Below, piece after piece: positions 21,811 through 35,095 of a DNA stretch of 64,000 bases. The position numbers and the translations under genes are program-made. Numbering within the stretch: position 1 is the first letter of the stretch; every line of letters starts with the position of its first letter. The DNA lies in NCBI RefSeq assembly GCF_011745365.1, contig NW_024468912.1, positions 4,278,001-4,342,000 of the forward strand, given 5' to 3'. A model generated the notes under the pieces. That model was not told the DNA's origin, did no database searches, and worked only from the letters and a program-made list of their open reading frames with translations. This stretch comes from Cryphonectria parasitica EP155. Its lineage: Eukaryota; Ascomycota; Sordariomycetes; Diaporthales; Cryphonectriaceae.

Positions 21811-24800
21811 TCATTTGATTGGCGACGACATGCTTCGATCCGAATCCGCCGACTTTGGTGGTGCCTCTGCGCGATCAATACCCAGTCTATGGAAGATCTT
21901 GTCCCAGCTGTCGATCTCAATGTGCTCGAAGTGGCGACCCTCAGCAACCTGGTGCTGATACCATTCCATTGTCGGGGTGTAAGTATAGATCAGTTCCTGC
22001 GCATCCGGGTTCCGGAGCTTGTGTACGCGTACGGCCTCAAATAGTTGATTCGTGCACCTGGAAGTGAACCTGGGTTGGAGTGCTGCCGACACGCGGGGTG
22101 GATGAAAGATGATACGGGTGTCGGGACCATCATCCCTCTCCTCATCACCCTCGCGCTGGCGTTGGTCATCCTCCTGGGTGTTCGAGGTAACAGCTTCTCC
22201 TCCTGTCGGGTGCAGAGCGACCTGGCGATAATCGGCGCCATACATGTGCCTTTCGTGGCCTGGGACGCGCCGCACCAGATCTTCACATATCATCCGCAGG
22301 AACTCTGCCGTGGCATCTGCTGGTAGCGCCGAGTGGCACTGGCTCAGGTGCCTCTGGAAACCACCCAGCCAGACTCTCTCGAGGGACGCGTTGGGATTCT
22401 TTTCGTGAGCATGCAGCTGAATGTAGCGGACGAGGTCTCGTTGCATCCAGGTCAGGTCTGCCAGCCCTAGCGAGGACTTTCCTTCGAGCTCGTGGCCAGC
22501 ACGACTGTCCCATATGATTAATTCGGTTCGACCATGGCTAAAGCCCATGCTCTTATCATGAGGATTCACCGGGCGATAGATTGCAAGCCACGGATGTCGC
22601 CTCGGCCACAAGCCAGGGCGAAAGTGACTTGGGATCCAGTCCTCCTCTATGGTGTAGAAGAGCCCGATATATGTGTTGAATGACTTTAAGGGATCCTTGA
22701 GCCAGCCCCAGGTGAAGTTCCACCACTGATCAACTGTCGCACATTTCATGTGATGGTCGCCAAAATGATCTGCCATCTTCGTGTCAGCCCAAGATACCGG
22801 GCGTCGGTAAACCATAAATTTGGGTGTTCTGTCCAGGGATTCCAGGAAGGGCACAAGGTTGTTCTCATTACCCCTAAGTCTCTTGTCGCGCTTCGTCTGC
22901 GTGTCGTCATGAGACTCAGGATGTGTCATCGTGACCTCCTCGCCCTGACTCTTCAAGAGGGCTCTCATGGCTTCCTCAGGATCATTGACGACTGATCGAC
23001 CGTACTTAGGAACTTTGAATCTTCGACGAGCCCTGGCCGCATCCATCGATAACTTTGAGCCAATGACGTAAAATTTCCGGTATTGGTCACTGCATGCCAT
23101 AGACCACCACCCAAACCAGTTGACGAGGCTTTGCTCGTCGTGTGGGTCGATCGAGCTGTCTGCGTAGAGCACCGCGCAGTCTCCTGAGTAAGGACCGCCA
23201 ACCTCTGAGTGTTGCAACAATTGTCTGTCAATGTAAAGCCACATCTTCCGTCTGGCCTTCAAATCTTGGTCAGTGAGGGCAGCAGCGCTCTTCTGGGTTG
23301 CCACATCTCGTGCAGACATGGTGTTCCATCGCTTCAGCATGTGTTCCAGATGAGCACACTTTTCATCAAATAGATCACGGAGGTAGTCGCCGATGTTGTA
23401 GGCAGTCACTAATTTAGTGGACGAATGGCTGGCCTGGGTTTCGAAGAACCACGTCAGGAACCTCAAAGCCTCTTGAGGTTGAGAGACAATAAAGCTTGGT
23501 GTTATCAGGAAGGCCTTCCCGAAAGGGAAGAGACGTGAGAACATCGTCGGTACCACAGGAACGACCTTTGAGTCTATCGATGGCTGAACTTGCTGCAGGT
23601 CTAGGGACTCCGAGAAGTGCCAAAAGTTAATGTTGTATCCCTGCAGCAATTGAGCCATCGATGGGAATCGACGCACGAGAGGGATTACGGCCTCATGCAG
23701 GATAACGATGCCGCACCCCTCCTTTGTCTGCCGCACGAAAGCAGACCAGCCGCCTGTTTCGAAGTTGGTGTAGATCTTGCAGCCAGGGTCGCGCATTGTT
23801 AACCAGGAGCAGATTGACGCGAGCCATGCCAGGGATCGCTCTGGGAAAGCCAAGAAGAAGAACTTGTTCTTGTGTTGCGCAGACCCCGCTACCAGGTGGT
23901 TGTACCGCAAGTTAAGTATTTTCTCGAACATGTCCGCACCGATGCCCACATCCATGTGTAGGGGCTCTTGTACATCTGAGCTAGGCCGAACAAGTCGATA
24001 GATGGGGTATGTCGACCGGAAAACCAGGTATCTGAGCGCAACACTATCTGGGCTGACAGACTTGACTCCCAGAGCATTCAGGTCGAATCCCTCGCATTTA
24101 GTTGGGAACACTAGGAGGTTAAAGTGTTCATGCGCCAGGAATAAGCCGGAAGATCTGAGCCTGAGGTGCATAGCAATGGTCTCCAGCTCGCGATCTGTCT
24201 CATCAGACCTAATTGAACCTGAAAAGAGAGGTTGAAAGCCCAGGTATGCAAGTGACGGGATTTGAGAGTTGAAATCGTCGGCCCGGACTGTATGACCGAT
24301 ACATAGGTGCTCAGAATCTGAGAATCCGTTCAGCGACTGCTGGTATGCAGCCTGAGAATCATGTCTGGGAACAGCGTCGAAAGTGACGTCGAGTATTTGG
24401 GTGGAGGCGGTTGAGAGCATGATCTTTTTGCTCACGGAGCACAGGTCTTTGTAGGCCGGTAGAGAAGGGCCATTGAACCCTGCAGCCGGCACACTTGTGT
24501 CTGACATTGGTGGGTTACCCATGAAGGGTGCACTGTTGTCGATCTCCATCGGTTCATCCACGAACAGAGTATCATCCCCAGTGATGCTTTGCATGTCTGC
24601 TTCCCACACAAACCGCTCGTCCCCTTTTGGGAAGCGCTCTGACCTCGATTTGCTCATAGACGGCTCATCGATTACTCCAGTAAAGCGCACCGACTTGGCT
24701 TTCTTCTTGGGGGGGTTGGTACCTGAGCTGAAAATGGACCTCTTCGACGACACAGGGTTAGGCATTGTGGCAGATCTAACAGGGCGTTCTTCCGTGACCA

Positions 24801-26315
24801 CGGGGGCCCTTGTATTTTCGTCATCTTTTCTTGGAGCCTCTGCCTGCTGAGTGGACTTGGTCTGTTTGCTGGTGTTGGAACCTGGCACAAAGAGCATGTC
24901 GGGGATCATGCGAATATCGGGTGCGCCATCATTTCTGGCTCTGGACCTGTGCTCGGCCTTGCGGACCAATGCGTGATTCGTATAGAACTTCTGTCCCTTG
25001 CTGCTATCGATCTCGTCGTCTCCTATGCTTCGTCTCTGCCTCGCTCTGCTCCCCCCCGTAAAGACGTTAAGTGCGGCTTTGCCGCTCTTCTTCGCCTTGA
25101 GGCCCTTATTCTTCTCCGCAGTACCGACTGTAAGATTATCAACAGCAGTGCTTCTTGTCGCTGTTTTCTTGGGAGGAGCCTCTTTAGAACGACTGGGTAA
25201 GGAAGTGGCGGTAGCGGTGGCCTTTTGCGCTAAGCCTGTATATCCCGTTGATAGAGGCACTTTATTGCCTTGACGAGGCAACTTGTCAGTTCGGCCTTGT
25301 TTTGAAGCCTTGGAACGGCCGGAATGAGTCGGGGTTTCAGAGGTATGAGACGTTGCTACTTCTTTTCTCGCTACCGATAGAGACCCACTCTCCTCGGACA
25401 CAGTCTTGTCCGGATCATAGGTGAATATCCTATTAGGGCGAGTTCTCCTCTTTGCCTTCACTTGAGATGAAGACTTGCTAGGAAGCAAGGCGTCGGCGGC
25501 TTCAATGTCGGTTTCGTTGTGCTCTTCTGCTTCCTGGGATTCAGCAGAATCGCTTGCAGAAGAAATGGGCGGCTCGGCTTCGATGTCGCCTTCGGATTCA
25601 GCAGCATCACTTGAGGAAGAGCTGAGTGGCTCGACCACGATCTCATTTTCTGCGGTATCAATCACCCTGGCTGAGGCGCCCTCCCTCCTATGCCGCTCAT
25701 CATCAGAATCGGGATAATCTTGGCCTCTGAAGTAGAAAGCGGTGCGGACGAGCCCAAGCTTTCTTCGCTTGGCGTTTCTCCTGCGGTGGCGCTGACGTGA
25801 CTCCTCCAGCTTGACTGTGCGAGCCTGCTCGTACTTCTTCTCGAACTCATCGGCCTCGTTAGGGTCAGTGGTGACCTTTTTGGCCTCCCACTGTTCCTTC
25901 AACTCTTTTGAAAGATTTTCGAATGGTTCCCCTACGGAGATTGAAAGTGAGTAATCACGTGAATGGAGGAGACTCTTGTGGCCAGGGACATGGCCTAGAC
26001 ATCCTAGCGGCCCAAACCAGCCTCGAATGATTCTCTGGTGTTGAGTCACAGGACGCATAAGAAATAAGCTTATCACCTACAGCTGCATTCATCCAATGGG
26101 AAGTTCGACCATTCCACCAAGACGTAACGCCATAATTTGCCCCCGAGCATCTTCAAGCTCTCCTTATGTATGGCCTCGACAACGTATTCAGCATCAGAAT
26201 CTACCTCGAAGGCAGTTGATGTGAGTGATATGGTATCGGATTCGTCTCCATCCCTCGGAGCCAGTGAGGCTGGATCATTGTCCCGCTGCACGTCTTCGGC
26301 CATAGTAGTGGTCAA
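21811..26315 (-). CDS. Chromodomain protein with large uncharacterised C-terminal region
   Basis: Two exons (26315-26081 and 25931-21811) give 1451 residues. The intron (donor GTAGGT, acceptor CCGTAG) splits a Trp codon and restores the chromodomain motif CSWEPFENL. The chromodomain spans about residues 41-95. The aromatic-cage positions are filled by Y44, W69 and F72, so methyl-lysine reading (H3K9me or H3K27me in known families) is plausible. Residues about 100-550 are charged and Ser-rich, with basic patches. The last ~850 residues are globular and rich in Trp and Phe, for example WFFETQ, FNTYIGLFYTIEEDW and LWPRRHPWLAIYRP; I do not recognise this region. A second possible start lies at residue 5. 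A silencing factor analogous to Chp1 or Neurospora CDP-type proteins is possible but not shown. It shares a 2-kb divergent promoter space with the Rab gene. Confidence 0.85.
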
Positions 26316-28358
26316 GCAGCCAAATTGTCGGGCAACGGAGGTTGAATGGGCGAGGAGCAGATTGAGCTTGACGGAGGGTGACCTGAGACTGCGTACGAAA
26401 GCTTTATAGGCATGAATGCTACTTGCGGACTGCGTGCATTCGGATAGTTTGCCTTAAACAAAGCTGCCAGGTGCGGCCTGCAGATGGCGAGATTCGACGT
26501 GGGGCAAACTGCGACGTTCTGGTGGTGGAGTTGCCAAACAACGGACCAGGAACGCAAGCATGCCAGGCTCAACGACTTCACCGCCGGTATCACTCAGCGT
26601 GAACGAGCCTGAAGAACGGAAGGACCAAAGATATGTATGGAAGGGTTCTGGAGCTGTGCACGGGAAAGATGTTACTACCAGCGAAAGGAGTGATGAAAAT
26701 TATTTCATCTCGCGATGGCGCCGTCGTCATTTGGGGCAGAGAAAGAAATGACGAGGCACCTTACGGCTTGGTCTTAGTTTGTTCATTCACAGCGGGCCTG
26801 CCGTGGCTACGTTTCTGGCGCAAATCAACACGTAACGAACTAGGACCCATGTACCTACTGCAAAGTTGCTTCTCCCAGATTTTAGTCTTTCTGTAAATTA
26901 GCCGATGCAAGAAGTGAGCATTGGTGGCACGAAAAACAAGTGTGTCTGGAGACACGTCTGATTCCTTCGAACACGCAACGGGGTTATCATTACTTGTTAA
27001 TTTCAAGTTGAGGTTGATGCGTAGTAGCGAGTCGGGCAGCGCTGGCGAAGGCAAACCGTCCGAGGGTTCCGTCGAATGTCACTGCCTAATTACTCGGTAC
27101 GCGTGGCACCTGGCACCTGGCACCTGGCACCTGGCATCTGTGACACTTGGCACATCTTTTAGCATGCATTCGCCGCCGTTCAGCGACCGTTGTAGGTGCT
27201 AGCAGGCCAGTGCAGTATGATTGACCTAATTCGGGTATCTGCGCTTTAGAGTAGATTGTTGTCTACTACTAAGTATAATGATGCTTCCTATGTAAACCTT
27301 ATGTCATCCTTCTTTAAATAGCATGTCATTTTTTAGCCTGTATATGACCCCCAGATAGGCCTTCCATGTGGCTTTGGTGGCTCAGACCAGGGCCTGGTAA
27401 GCCATGCTTTACTATGTACTGTTATAGGATATCGTTGTAGCTGAGCAGGTGGGTAAGGACTATCTTTGGCAATCGGGTTCTCTTATCACACAAAGCATCT
27501 TGGGGGTTTCCTGCTGAGAAGTCTATATTTACTAGACTTTCGGGTCTGCTCAGATGACGAACTCAAGACCGTGTAGCCAGGAACTCCAAGCATGATCGCA
27601 CTATCGAAAACAGCATGCAGTGCAGTGCATCTGATAGCCAAAACCAGCCGAGTCCAAATACAGAATTTGCCTACCAAAGTAGTTCAGATCATTCCCAGGC
27701 ATGCAATCATCATAGGGCTGGTTGGTCTTTGGTCTTTACGCCAGGAGGCTGTTCCGCACGTGATGGTGAAACATTCGGCTGGGCTGTATCCGATTCTGTA
27801 GCCCGCCCACTGCAGTCCTGGGGCCTGAGTCTGACTGTCCAGAAGGTGGGGGTGTTTAGATGATTCAGTGCAGTCATCCTCCTCTTCCTCTATCTCTCCC
27901 CTCCCCTCAATTCTGAATCTGTTCACACCTCTTGACTGCATATCTGTCATTCTGTTTGGCAACAGTCGCCTTCCCATTTTCCCCATTCACCAATCGTACT
28001 TGAAGAGGACCCTGAGTTGAACAGAGACCTGACCCGCTATTCTTAGTGCCGACTACTGACTAACGCTATCCATCAACTTACTGCAACTTTGTCCCCTCCC
28101 AACTCCCAGGGTGCCGCTGCAAACTACAGCACTGCACTGCATTGCACACCTCCTTTTCCAGCCCATCTTGACCTACTTACAACCACGTAGCTGGCAGCCC
28201 CGAATCCACACACTTTCCTCCAGCAACCATTTCGAATCGTGTCGATACAACCTCCTGAGTCTGAAGGCCTTAGAACTTTCATAGACGAGCTACAAGACTT
28301 TGTCAGCTAGAGACAGGCCCTCCTCCTTTTACCTACGTCACTACAACCTATCACAATT
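26316..28358. other. Divergent intergenic region, chromodomain gene and rab11
   Basis: No coding region is supported. It includes a 7-bp tandem repeat at 27104-27138 and an AT-richer segment at about 27230-27470. C/T-rich sequence before 28358 resembles the Rab gene's promoter and 5' UTR. Confidence 0.55.
27104..27138. repeat. Heptamer minisatellite TGGCACC x4 plus one variant
   Basis: Four perfect TGGCACC units are followed directly by TGGCATC. The repeat is intergenic and no function is apparent. Confidence 0.9.
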
Positions 28359-29351
<993 letters not shown>

Positions 29352-30404
29352 TGGGCAGGTCAGCACTCGCGCGTGTGCACGAAACTGATGATGATACATG
29401 GCGTCACATACGATGGGAAACAAATGTCGGGGCAGTAGAAGAGAGCGGCCACAAGCCACAGAGATAGGCGACGGGATTACGGATCTGCGGACGGGTCTCT
29501 TTGGGGCGGGGTTTGACGATTGATTTTCTCAGCTATTAAGGAGTCATGCTACTTGCTCTTCTGTTTTGTTCGTACCTTTTCGTGCTCTTGTTATTGGGAG
29601 AGAGGGTAATACTACTACTACTGCGATCCCTTGTTTAACATATTGGCTCCCTTCGGCGTAGAACATATCGCAAATCATCAATGGAACTATTGTGAACAAC
29701 AAAACCAATTTTGTTATGCCTATGTGCTCTGTCTTTGAGCTGAATGTCTTTGTTGCCTACTCTGGACTCGGCTGACCCAACCCACCAACACGACGCCGAG
29801 GCTCACTTGCGATCACTGCCCCTCCTCTTCTTCCATCAGCAGCAAAAGCCAAAAAGAGAGTGGCAACGAAACACTTCGCAGCTGACAGGGGGGTCACGGG
29901 AGCTCTGACCGCCCCTCCAAAACCAGCTCCCCTCCCGGGCGCAGTACAGAGACGGTCGCTCTCAGGGAGAATGGGTCTGCGATACGACCCATTGTAACGG
30001 GCACCCCGAGTCTCACGCCCAATTTTTTGGGGGGGGGGGGGGGGTTGGGCGGATGATCTCTGGGCGCCAGACAACAGCGTCTCCATTTTTTGGCCCCCTG
30101 GGCAGACTTCAAGTCTGGCCCACCTATAATGCAGTGACAGTTTGGATAGACGTGTCTGCAAAAAGCCCACTTACCGCTCAGGGGACCCGCCGGTGGCAGT
30201 AAATGGATCACAGTAGACCCCCCATGCCCGGATTGGTAGTCCCCGCGCTAAGACTGGGCTTATCTTATCGTATGAGGCCGGGGTTAATTTTTTGAAGTAG
30301 TCGCTTCCCTTCGCAACGCAACTCTAGAGCGACAACACTGTGCGCTTCGAGGAGAGACTGCACACAACCTTTCCTTTTGGTCGTCTTCATTCACCCACAG
30401 AAAC
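29352..30404. other. Intergenic, rab11 to brx1, with hairpins and a G-tract
   Basis: No gene is supported. An inverted repeat AATGGGTC / GACCCATT (29970-29977 and 29986-29993, 8-nt loop) and a second hairpin around 30099-30122 (AGACTT-C-AAGTCT core with GC-rich flanks) lie on either side of a 16-base G run. The last 100 bases form the brx1 promoter and leader. Confidence 0.5.
30029..30044. repeat. Poly-G tract (16 bases)
   Basis: Sixteen consecutive G residues follow T6. This is a potential G-quadruplex or a slippage-prone site; its exact length may be an assembly artefact. Confidence 0.85.
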
Positions 30405-31564
30405 ATGGCGACCGTTTACAAGTCACTCAACAAGATCAACGGCCCCAAGGACGAGGAGTCGACCAAGAATGGCCCCAGGAAGAACAAGCAGAGGGTCCTC
30501 GTCCTCTCGTCAAGAGGCGTCACATACCGGTATGCCGTTTTCTTTCCTTCCGGTCATTGCGGCTAGAAACCCCGTTCCACCTGACAGCCACAACATTTAC
30601 TGACTATTTCACTGCGTTGTGCCTCTTCAGACACCGACACCTTCTTAACGACCTCGCAGCGATGATGCCCCACGGGCGCAAGGACGCCAAGTTTGACTCC
30701 AAGTCGAAGCTGTACCAGCTCAACGAGCTGGCGGAGCTGTACAACTGCAACAATGTGCTGTTTTTTGAGGCGCGAAAAGGCCAGGATCTTTATATGTGGG
30801 CGAGCAAGGTGCCGAACGGGCCAACGGTCAAGATGCACGTGCAGAATTGTAAGAATCGCTTTCTTATATTTCAAGGAACCTGTCTGCAAGACCAACGCAG
30901 GAGACCGCGAGAGGCGCGAGAGGCTAATTTCGACGGGTTGTGATTATTAGTGCATACTATGGAGGAGCTACACTTCACGGGCAACTGCCTTAAGGGCTCC
31001 CGCCCTGTGCTCTCCTTCGACGCCGCGTTCGACAAGGACCCGCACCTGATGGTGATCAAGGAACTCTTCTTCCACATCTTCGGCGTGCCGCAGGGGGCGC
31101 GCAAGTCCAAGCCCTTTGTCGACCACGTCATAGGCTTCACTGTAGCGGACGGCAAGATCTGGGTGCGTAACTACCAGATCAACGAGGTCGAGAAGACGGC
31201 CACCAAGACCGACGAGGACGGCGACGAGGAGATGGATACCGGTAAGGGCAAGAAGAAGGAGAAAACCGGGAGGGGAGGCAAGGACACGGATATCAACCTG
31301 GTGGAGATTGGGCCCAGATTCGTCTGCACGCCTATCATCATACAGGAGGGTTCGTTTGGTGGTCCGATCATCTACGAGAACAAGCAGTTCGTCTCGCCAA
31401 ACCAGGTCCGTGCCGACCTGAGGAGAAGAAAGGCCGGCAGGCACAACGTGAGGGCGGAGCAGAAGGGCGACGCGGTCACGAGGAAGGATCGGCTTGGCTT
31501 GAGGACGAACGGGGAAACCACGAAGAAGAGCGACGCTTTGGCGACAAAGGCTGTGTTCTCTTGA
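30405..31564 (+). CDS. brx1: Ribosome biogenesis protein BRX1
   Basis: Three exons (30405-30529, 30631-30848, 30951-31564) give 318 residues, within the family's usual size. The Brix-domain signatures are present: RVLVLSSRGVTYRHRHLLNDL near the start, NNVLFFEARKGQDLYMW, then HTMEELHFTGNCLKGSRP and DPHLMVIKELFFHIFGVP. BRX1 acts in the nucleolus in early 60S subunit assembly and binds 27S pre-rRNA together with Ebp2. An acidic/lysine-rich insert (EDGDEEMDTGKGKKKEKTG) interrupts the C-terminal half, and the tail is basic. Introns have GTATGC/GTAAGA donors and CAG/TAG acceptors. Identification is firm. Confidence 0.95.
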
Positions 31565-32441
31565 CAGAGTTTCTTTATTTCTCTTTCTTTTTTTTTTCTC
31601 CTCCCTCACGGATATGGCGTTATGGTTGCGAAAAACAAGAATGGAACTGGGGGATTCTCTATACCCAGTGTTCAGCACGAAACCTCCGAGCTAATAGATA
31701 CGCATCAAAATAGTTATTGTTTCACATGCATGGCCGCTGTAATGCTAGCATCAATCGGAAAGAGGAGTGGACGGTCCCATCTATTCAAAACATTCTTCTG
31801 AGACATACATAGAGTTGAGGCTGTGGTTATTGCCGCCATATGTGCCGGGGCTTGACGCTACGGAAATTTCGCTCTCATCGCAGCGCAATGGTTGCTGATG
31901 ACAACCACCCCCAATTTCACCCCCTGCATGTGCAACCCCAACCACCAACATCTGCCCTCGTTCGATCTTCTCAAAGTACAGCCTTCACCAACTCAAGACC
32001 TCGCATCTCATACGTACCCATCACACCTCTGTTTGAATTGTCGACGACCATATTCAAGCGTGTCACCCCCTTTGTTTGCCTTGCTGACAACGTCTTCCGA
32101 TCCGAAGATGTTGGCGTTACACGCCTCCCTTCCGGATAGCCCCAACGCTGGGGTCAGCAGCTTGTGAGGCCAAGGTGTGCTTGTTACCTCGATCGTGGGA
32201 AGATTTTGGAATCGATTCACGATTGAGGTTGGCCTCCTTGGGACTTGAATCCAATTTCCTAACGGGGCTTCGATTACCTTGTGCTATATTTATTTTGAGA
32301 GACAGGGTCGTTGCTACGGCAGTGAAGTCTCTCCTCCTAGCTCGGTGAGTTTTTTATCCAACGCGCGCTGCGATACTTCCGAAAAGCTTACGAATTGCCG
32401 GATATTCACTGATACCCTGCTTCGAAGACTGGACAATCATC
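31565..32441. other. Intergenic, brx1 to F-box gene
   Basis: It holds the brx1 3' UTR (with a T-rich tract near 31580-31600) and the F-box gene promoter. No coding or RNA gene is supported. Confidence 0.55.
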
Positions 32442-33837
32442 ATGGCATCACACTCTTCGCCATTAGTAGAGACATGGGTCCCAGAGGATGGTGCAGACTG
32501 CGGCATCATGAGCATGCCTGTCGAGATGATGTTGAAGATCTTTGGACTCCTGGATCTCCAAAGTGCTCTGAATCTCGCCGGGGTCAATAATGCCATCAGA
32601 TCAATCTTCCTCAAACATCAGGATACCTTGGTCATGGATATTATGAAGGCGGAGATGAGCCCGCTCGATGCATTGCTGCAGCACGTCGTCTCCAAGCCGC
32701 TGGAGGATGTGAACGTTTGCTGTGGTCCTTGCCTCCGCCGCAGGATCTACTTCAAGGGGAGACTCATCTCAGACGGCGAGGATGAGGAGTCTGACCCTGA
32801 TGGACAGACTCACAACTCGCTGCGGCCTGTCACGCTCGACCAGACGCATTTCCGCAAGCTCATCCGAACGTACTTTACCGTCAAGAAGTGGGAGGAATTC
32901 TTCCCGCAATACCGTTTTCGCGAGATCCCGGCGGACTGTCGGGCACTGAGACCTCGCGAGGCAGAAAGGCTTCGGCGCGCGCTGTACCAGTGGATGTCGT
33001 ACGCGAGCCACTTTCACTGGGAATCTCAGCGCCTTACTAGGTATCAGCCGATCGAAGGTTCCTATGATATTCGCTGCAGAAAGTTGCGTGTGTTGTCGAA
33101 TATGGAACTTGTAGGACTCCATGACTTGTGGGAAACGGTCTACGCCATGGTGCGGGTACATATCTGCCCCTCGATTGAGCAGGTGATGAGAGAGAACGTA
33201 GGTCTTCTTCTTCACCTATTTATCTATCCGACGACTGGGTCGAATAACAAAGGGCCAGCTGACACGGCGGGACCTCCCCTTTTAGGATGGGAAGATGCCC
33301 CTTCACGAAGCAGAGAATCTCAGCTTCGGCTCCTGTCGCGATCATCCCCAGTACACAGCAGACCCCAACATTAACCCCTTTGCAATCTGTAACATGTACC
33401 CCTACGCAATCATCAACGCAAACCCCAACGCAGCAATAGTGGACACCTTCCTGAAGCTCTCGCCCGACGACATCCTGCGATTTGCCATCAACCGCTTCGC
33501 TTACTCCCGGGACAGGATCGTCCGTGAGGTGCGCCTGGCATACCCAAACATCCTCTTCGACCGGCAGAGCCTGGGCCACGCGATACAGGCTGTCGTTGGC
33601 GAGCGGTGCCTGGCCGCCGGCGACGAGCCGGAGAACTTGCTGTTCAACGTGTACTGCGGGGTGTATGAGTCATCTGGGGGCATCCTGGACTATGAAGAGG
33701 ATGATGAGACCGTCAGGGAAAACATGGATAAAGTGGACCGTCGCCAGAAGGCAGCAGGCTGGGTTCTTGAGGATAGGCATGCTCGGCTCCCCTCGCGCTG
33801 GCATGCGCAGACGCAAAGGGGTCGACTCGAGCCTTAG
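32442..33837 (+). CDS. F-box domain protein
   Basis: Two exons (32442-33197 and 33286-33837; donor GTAGGT, acceptor TTTTAG) give 435 residues. Residues about 23-60 (MSMPVEMMLKIFGLLDLQSALNLAGVNNAI) match an F-box: the MP-x-E/LL core followed by a leucine-rich helix and conserved hydrophobic spacing. F-box proteins link targets to Skp1-Cul1 ubiquitin ligases. The rest lacks WD40 or leucine-rich repeats and instead has a Cys pair (CCGPCLRRR), an acidic loop and charged helices, ending in a C-terminal part not recognised from any family. Such F-box proteins with unknown substrate-binding parts are numerous in filamentous ascomycetes, so the substrate cannot be named. Confidence 0.8.
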
Positions 33838-35095
33838 GTCTTGCTTTCTGAGTTGTGGCATGAAGTATTAAGCCTTGTTACGTAGACATATGCATACAGA
33901 TAGACAGTGGGTAGTTACACGCTCGCTCCCTCTCTCTCTCTCTGAATCCTTGTCTCCAGTTTTTCGTGCTTGTACAATGATTTACAGTAAGGAATATGAT
34001 TCTGGCATAGCCGTTGAGGCCAGCCTTGCTGAAGGTGTCCTTAAGCAGCTGGGTGTGGCTAACAACTACGCAGCAGACTATACACGCGTGCAGATATCTA
34101 CACACATACACACACGCATGAACATCTTTCTCTTTTCATATCTGGAGATATAAAAATTATGTTTGTAAAACTTCGTATCTGACTGTCTAATATGAAGAAA
34201 GAACGAGGGAAAAACCGAATATGCATGCATTGGACTAGTCATTAAGAACATCACCTTTGGAGGCTGTTAACGAACCATTTAGCGCGGCAGACAGGGGGGC
34301 CATTGCACCGCAGCGACCAACTACGCGCTGCAATCCTGAACTTCAACACCAACAAACAGGGATCCTCAATTACTGGCAACCACGACCATCACCACTGTTC
34401 AGGGAATGTCAGGGAATGTCTAAGCTGCATCCTTCTGGAGCATGGTCAGACAAATCGGCTCTATTTTCAGTCCTTATCAGTCCATTCTGTTCTGCCTGAC
34501 CCTACACAGCAGCAGCCTGCAAAGCTACGGCTCATCGAAACGTCCATCCTCCTTTGTATGACCCTCAACTGCAGCACGATAGTGTGCTGGATGCAACACA
34601 GGCACCAGGGTCTGCGCCTTGTCAAGCTTCAATCATAACTGTTGTGAGTATATTTCTTTGTTTTCTTTGAACCATGGACCCCGAGCGAATTGTTTGCCTT
34701 TCGGGGAGCAGAGTTGGTGCACCGCCTGTATGAGCCCATCCAGCCATTTCGTGCATGATACTCGAGTTGCTGTGGTGCACAGGAGGGGCTGCAGCCTGAA
34801 CACCCTTTTCTTTGTGCTTTTGATTATCTTGACCTCAGCGCAGAGTTCCAAACTTGTCGTTACTCTCATTTCTTCTTCTTCCCTTCTTTGCACCTCAATA
34901 CTCTGGTTTGAACGTGGCCAGCAAGGGAAATTACTTCTACTTCAGACAACGACATCATATTGACGCTCCAGCTGCCTGTCTTGTGACCAGAGCAAATCGA
35001 TTCCTACACTTCAGACTGCATCTACTGACCTTTCACACAGGCAAAGAGCAGATCCTGACTGTTACCTTTTAAGTTCTCACTCAACAACAAGGGTC
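33838..35095. other. Intergenic, F-box gene to hda1
   Basis: No gene is supported. A short CT run (about 33928-33943) and CA-rich sequence near 34095-34120 are present. The last several hundred bases, T/C-rich with CTTTT and CATC runs, are the likely hda1 promoter and 5' UTR. Confidence 0.55.
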
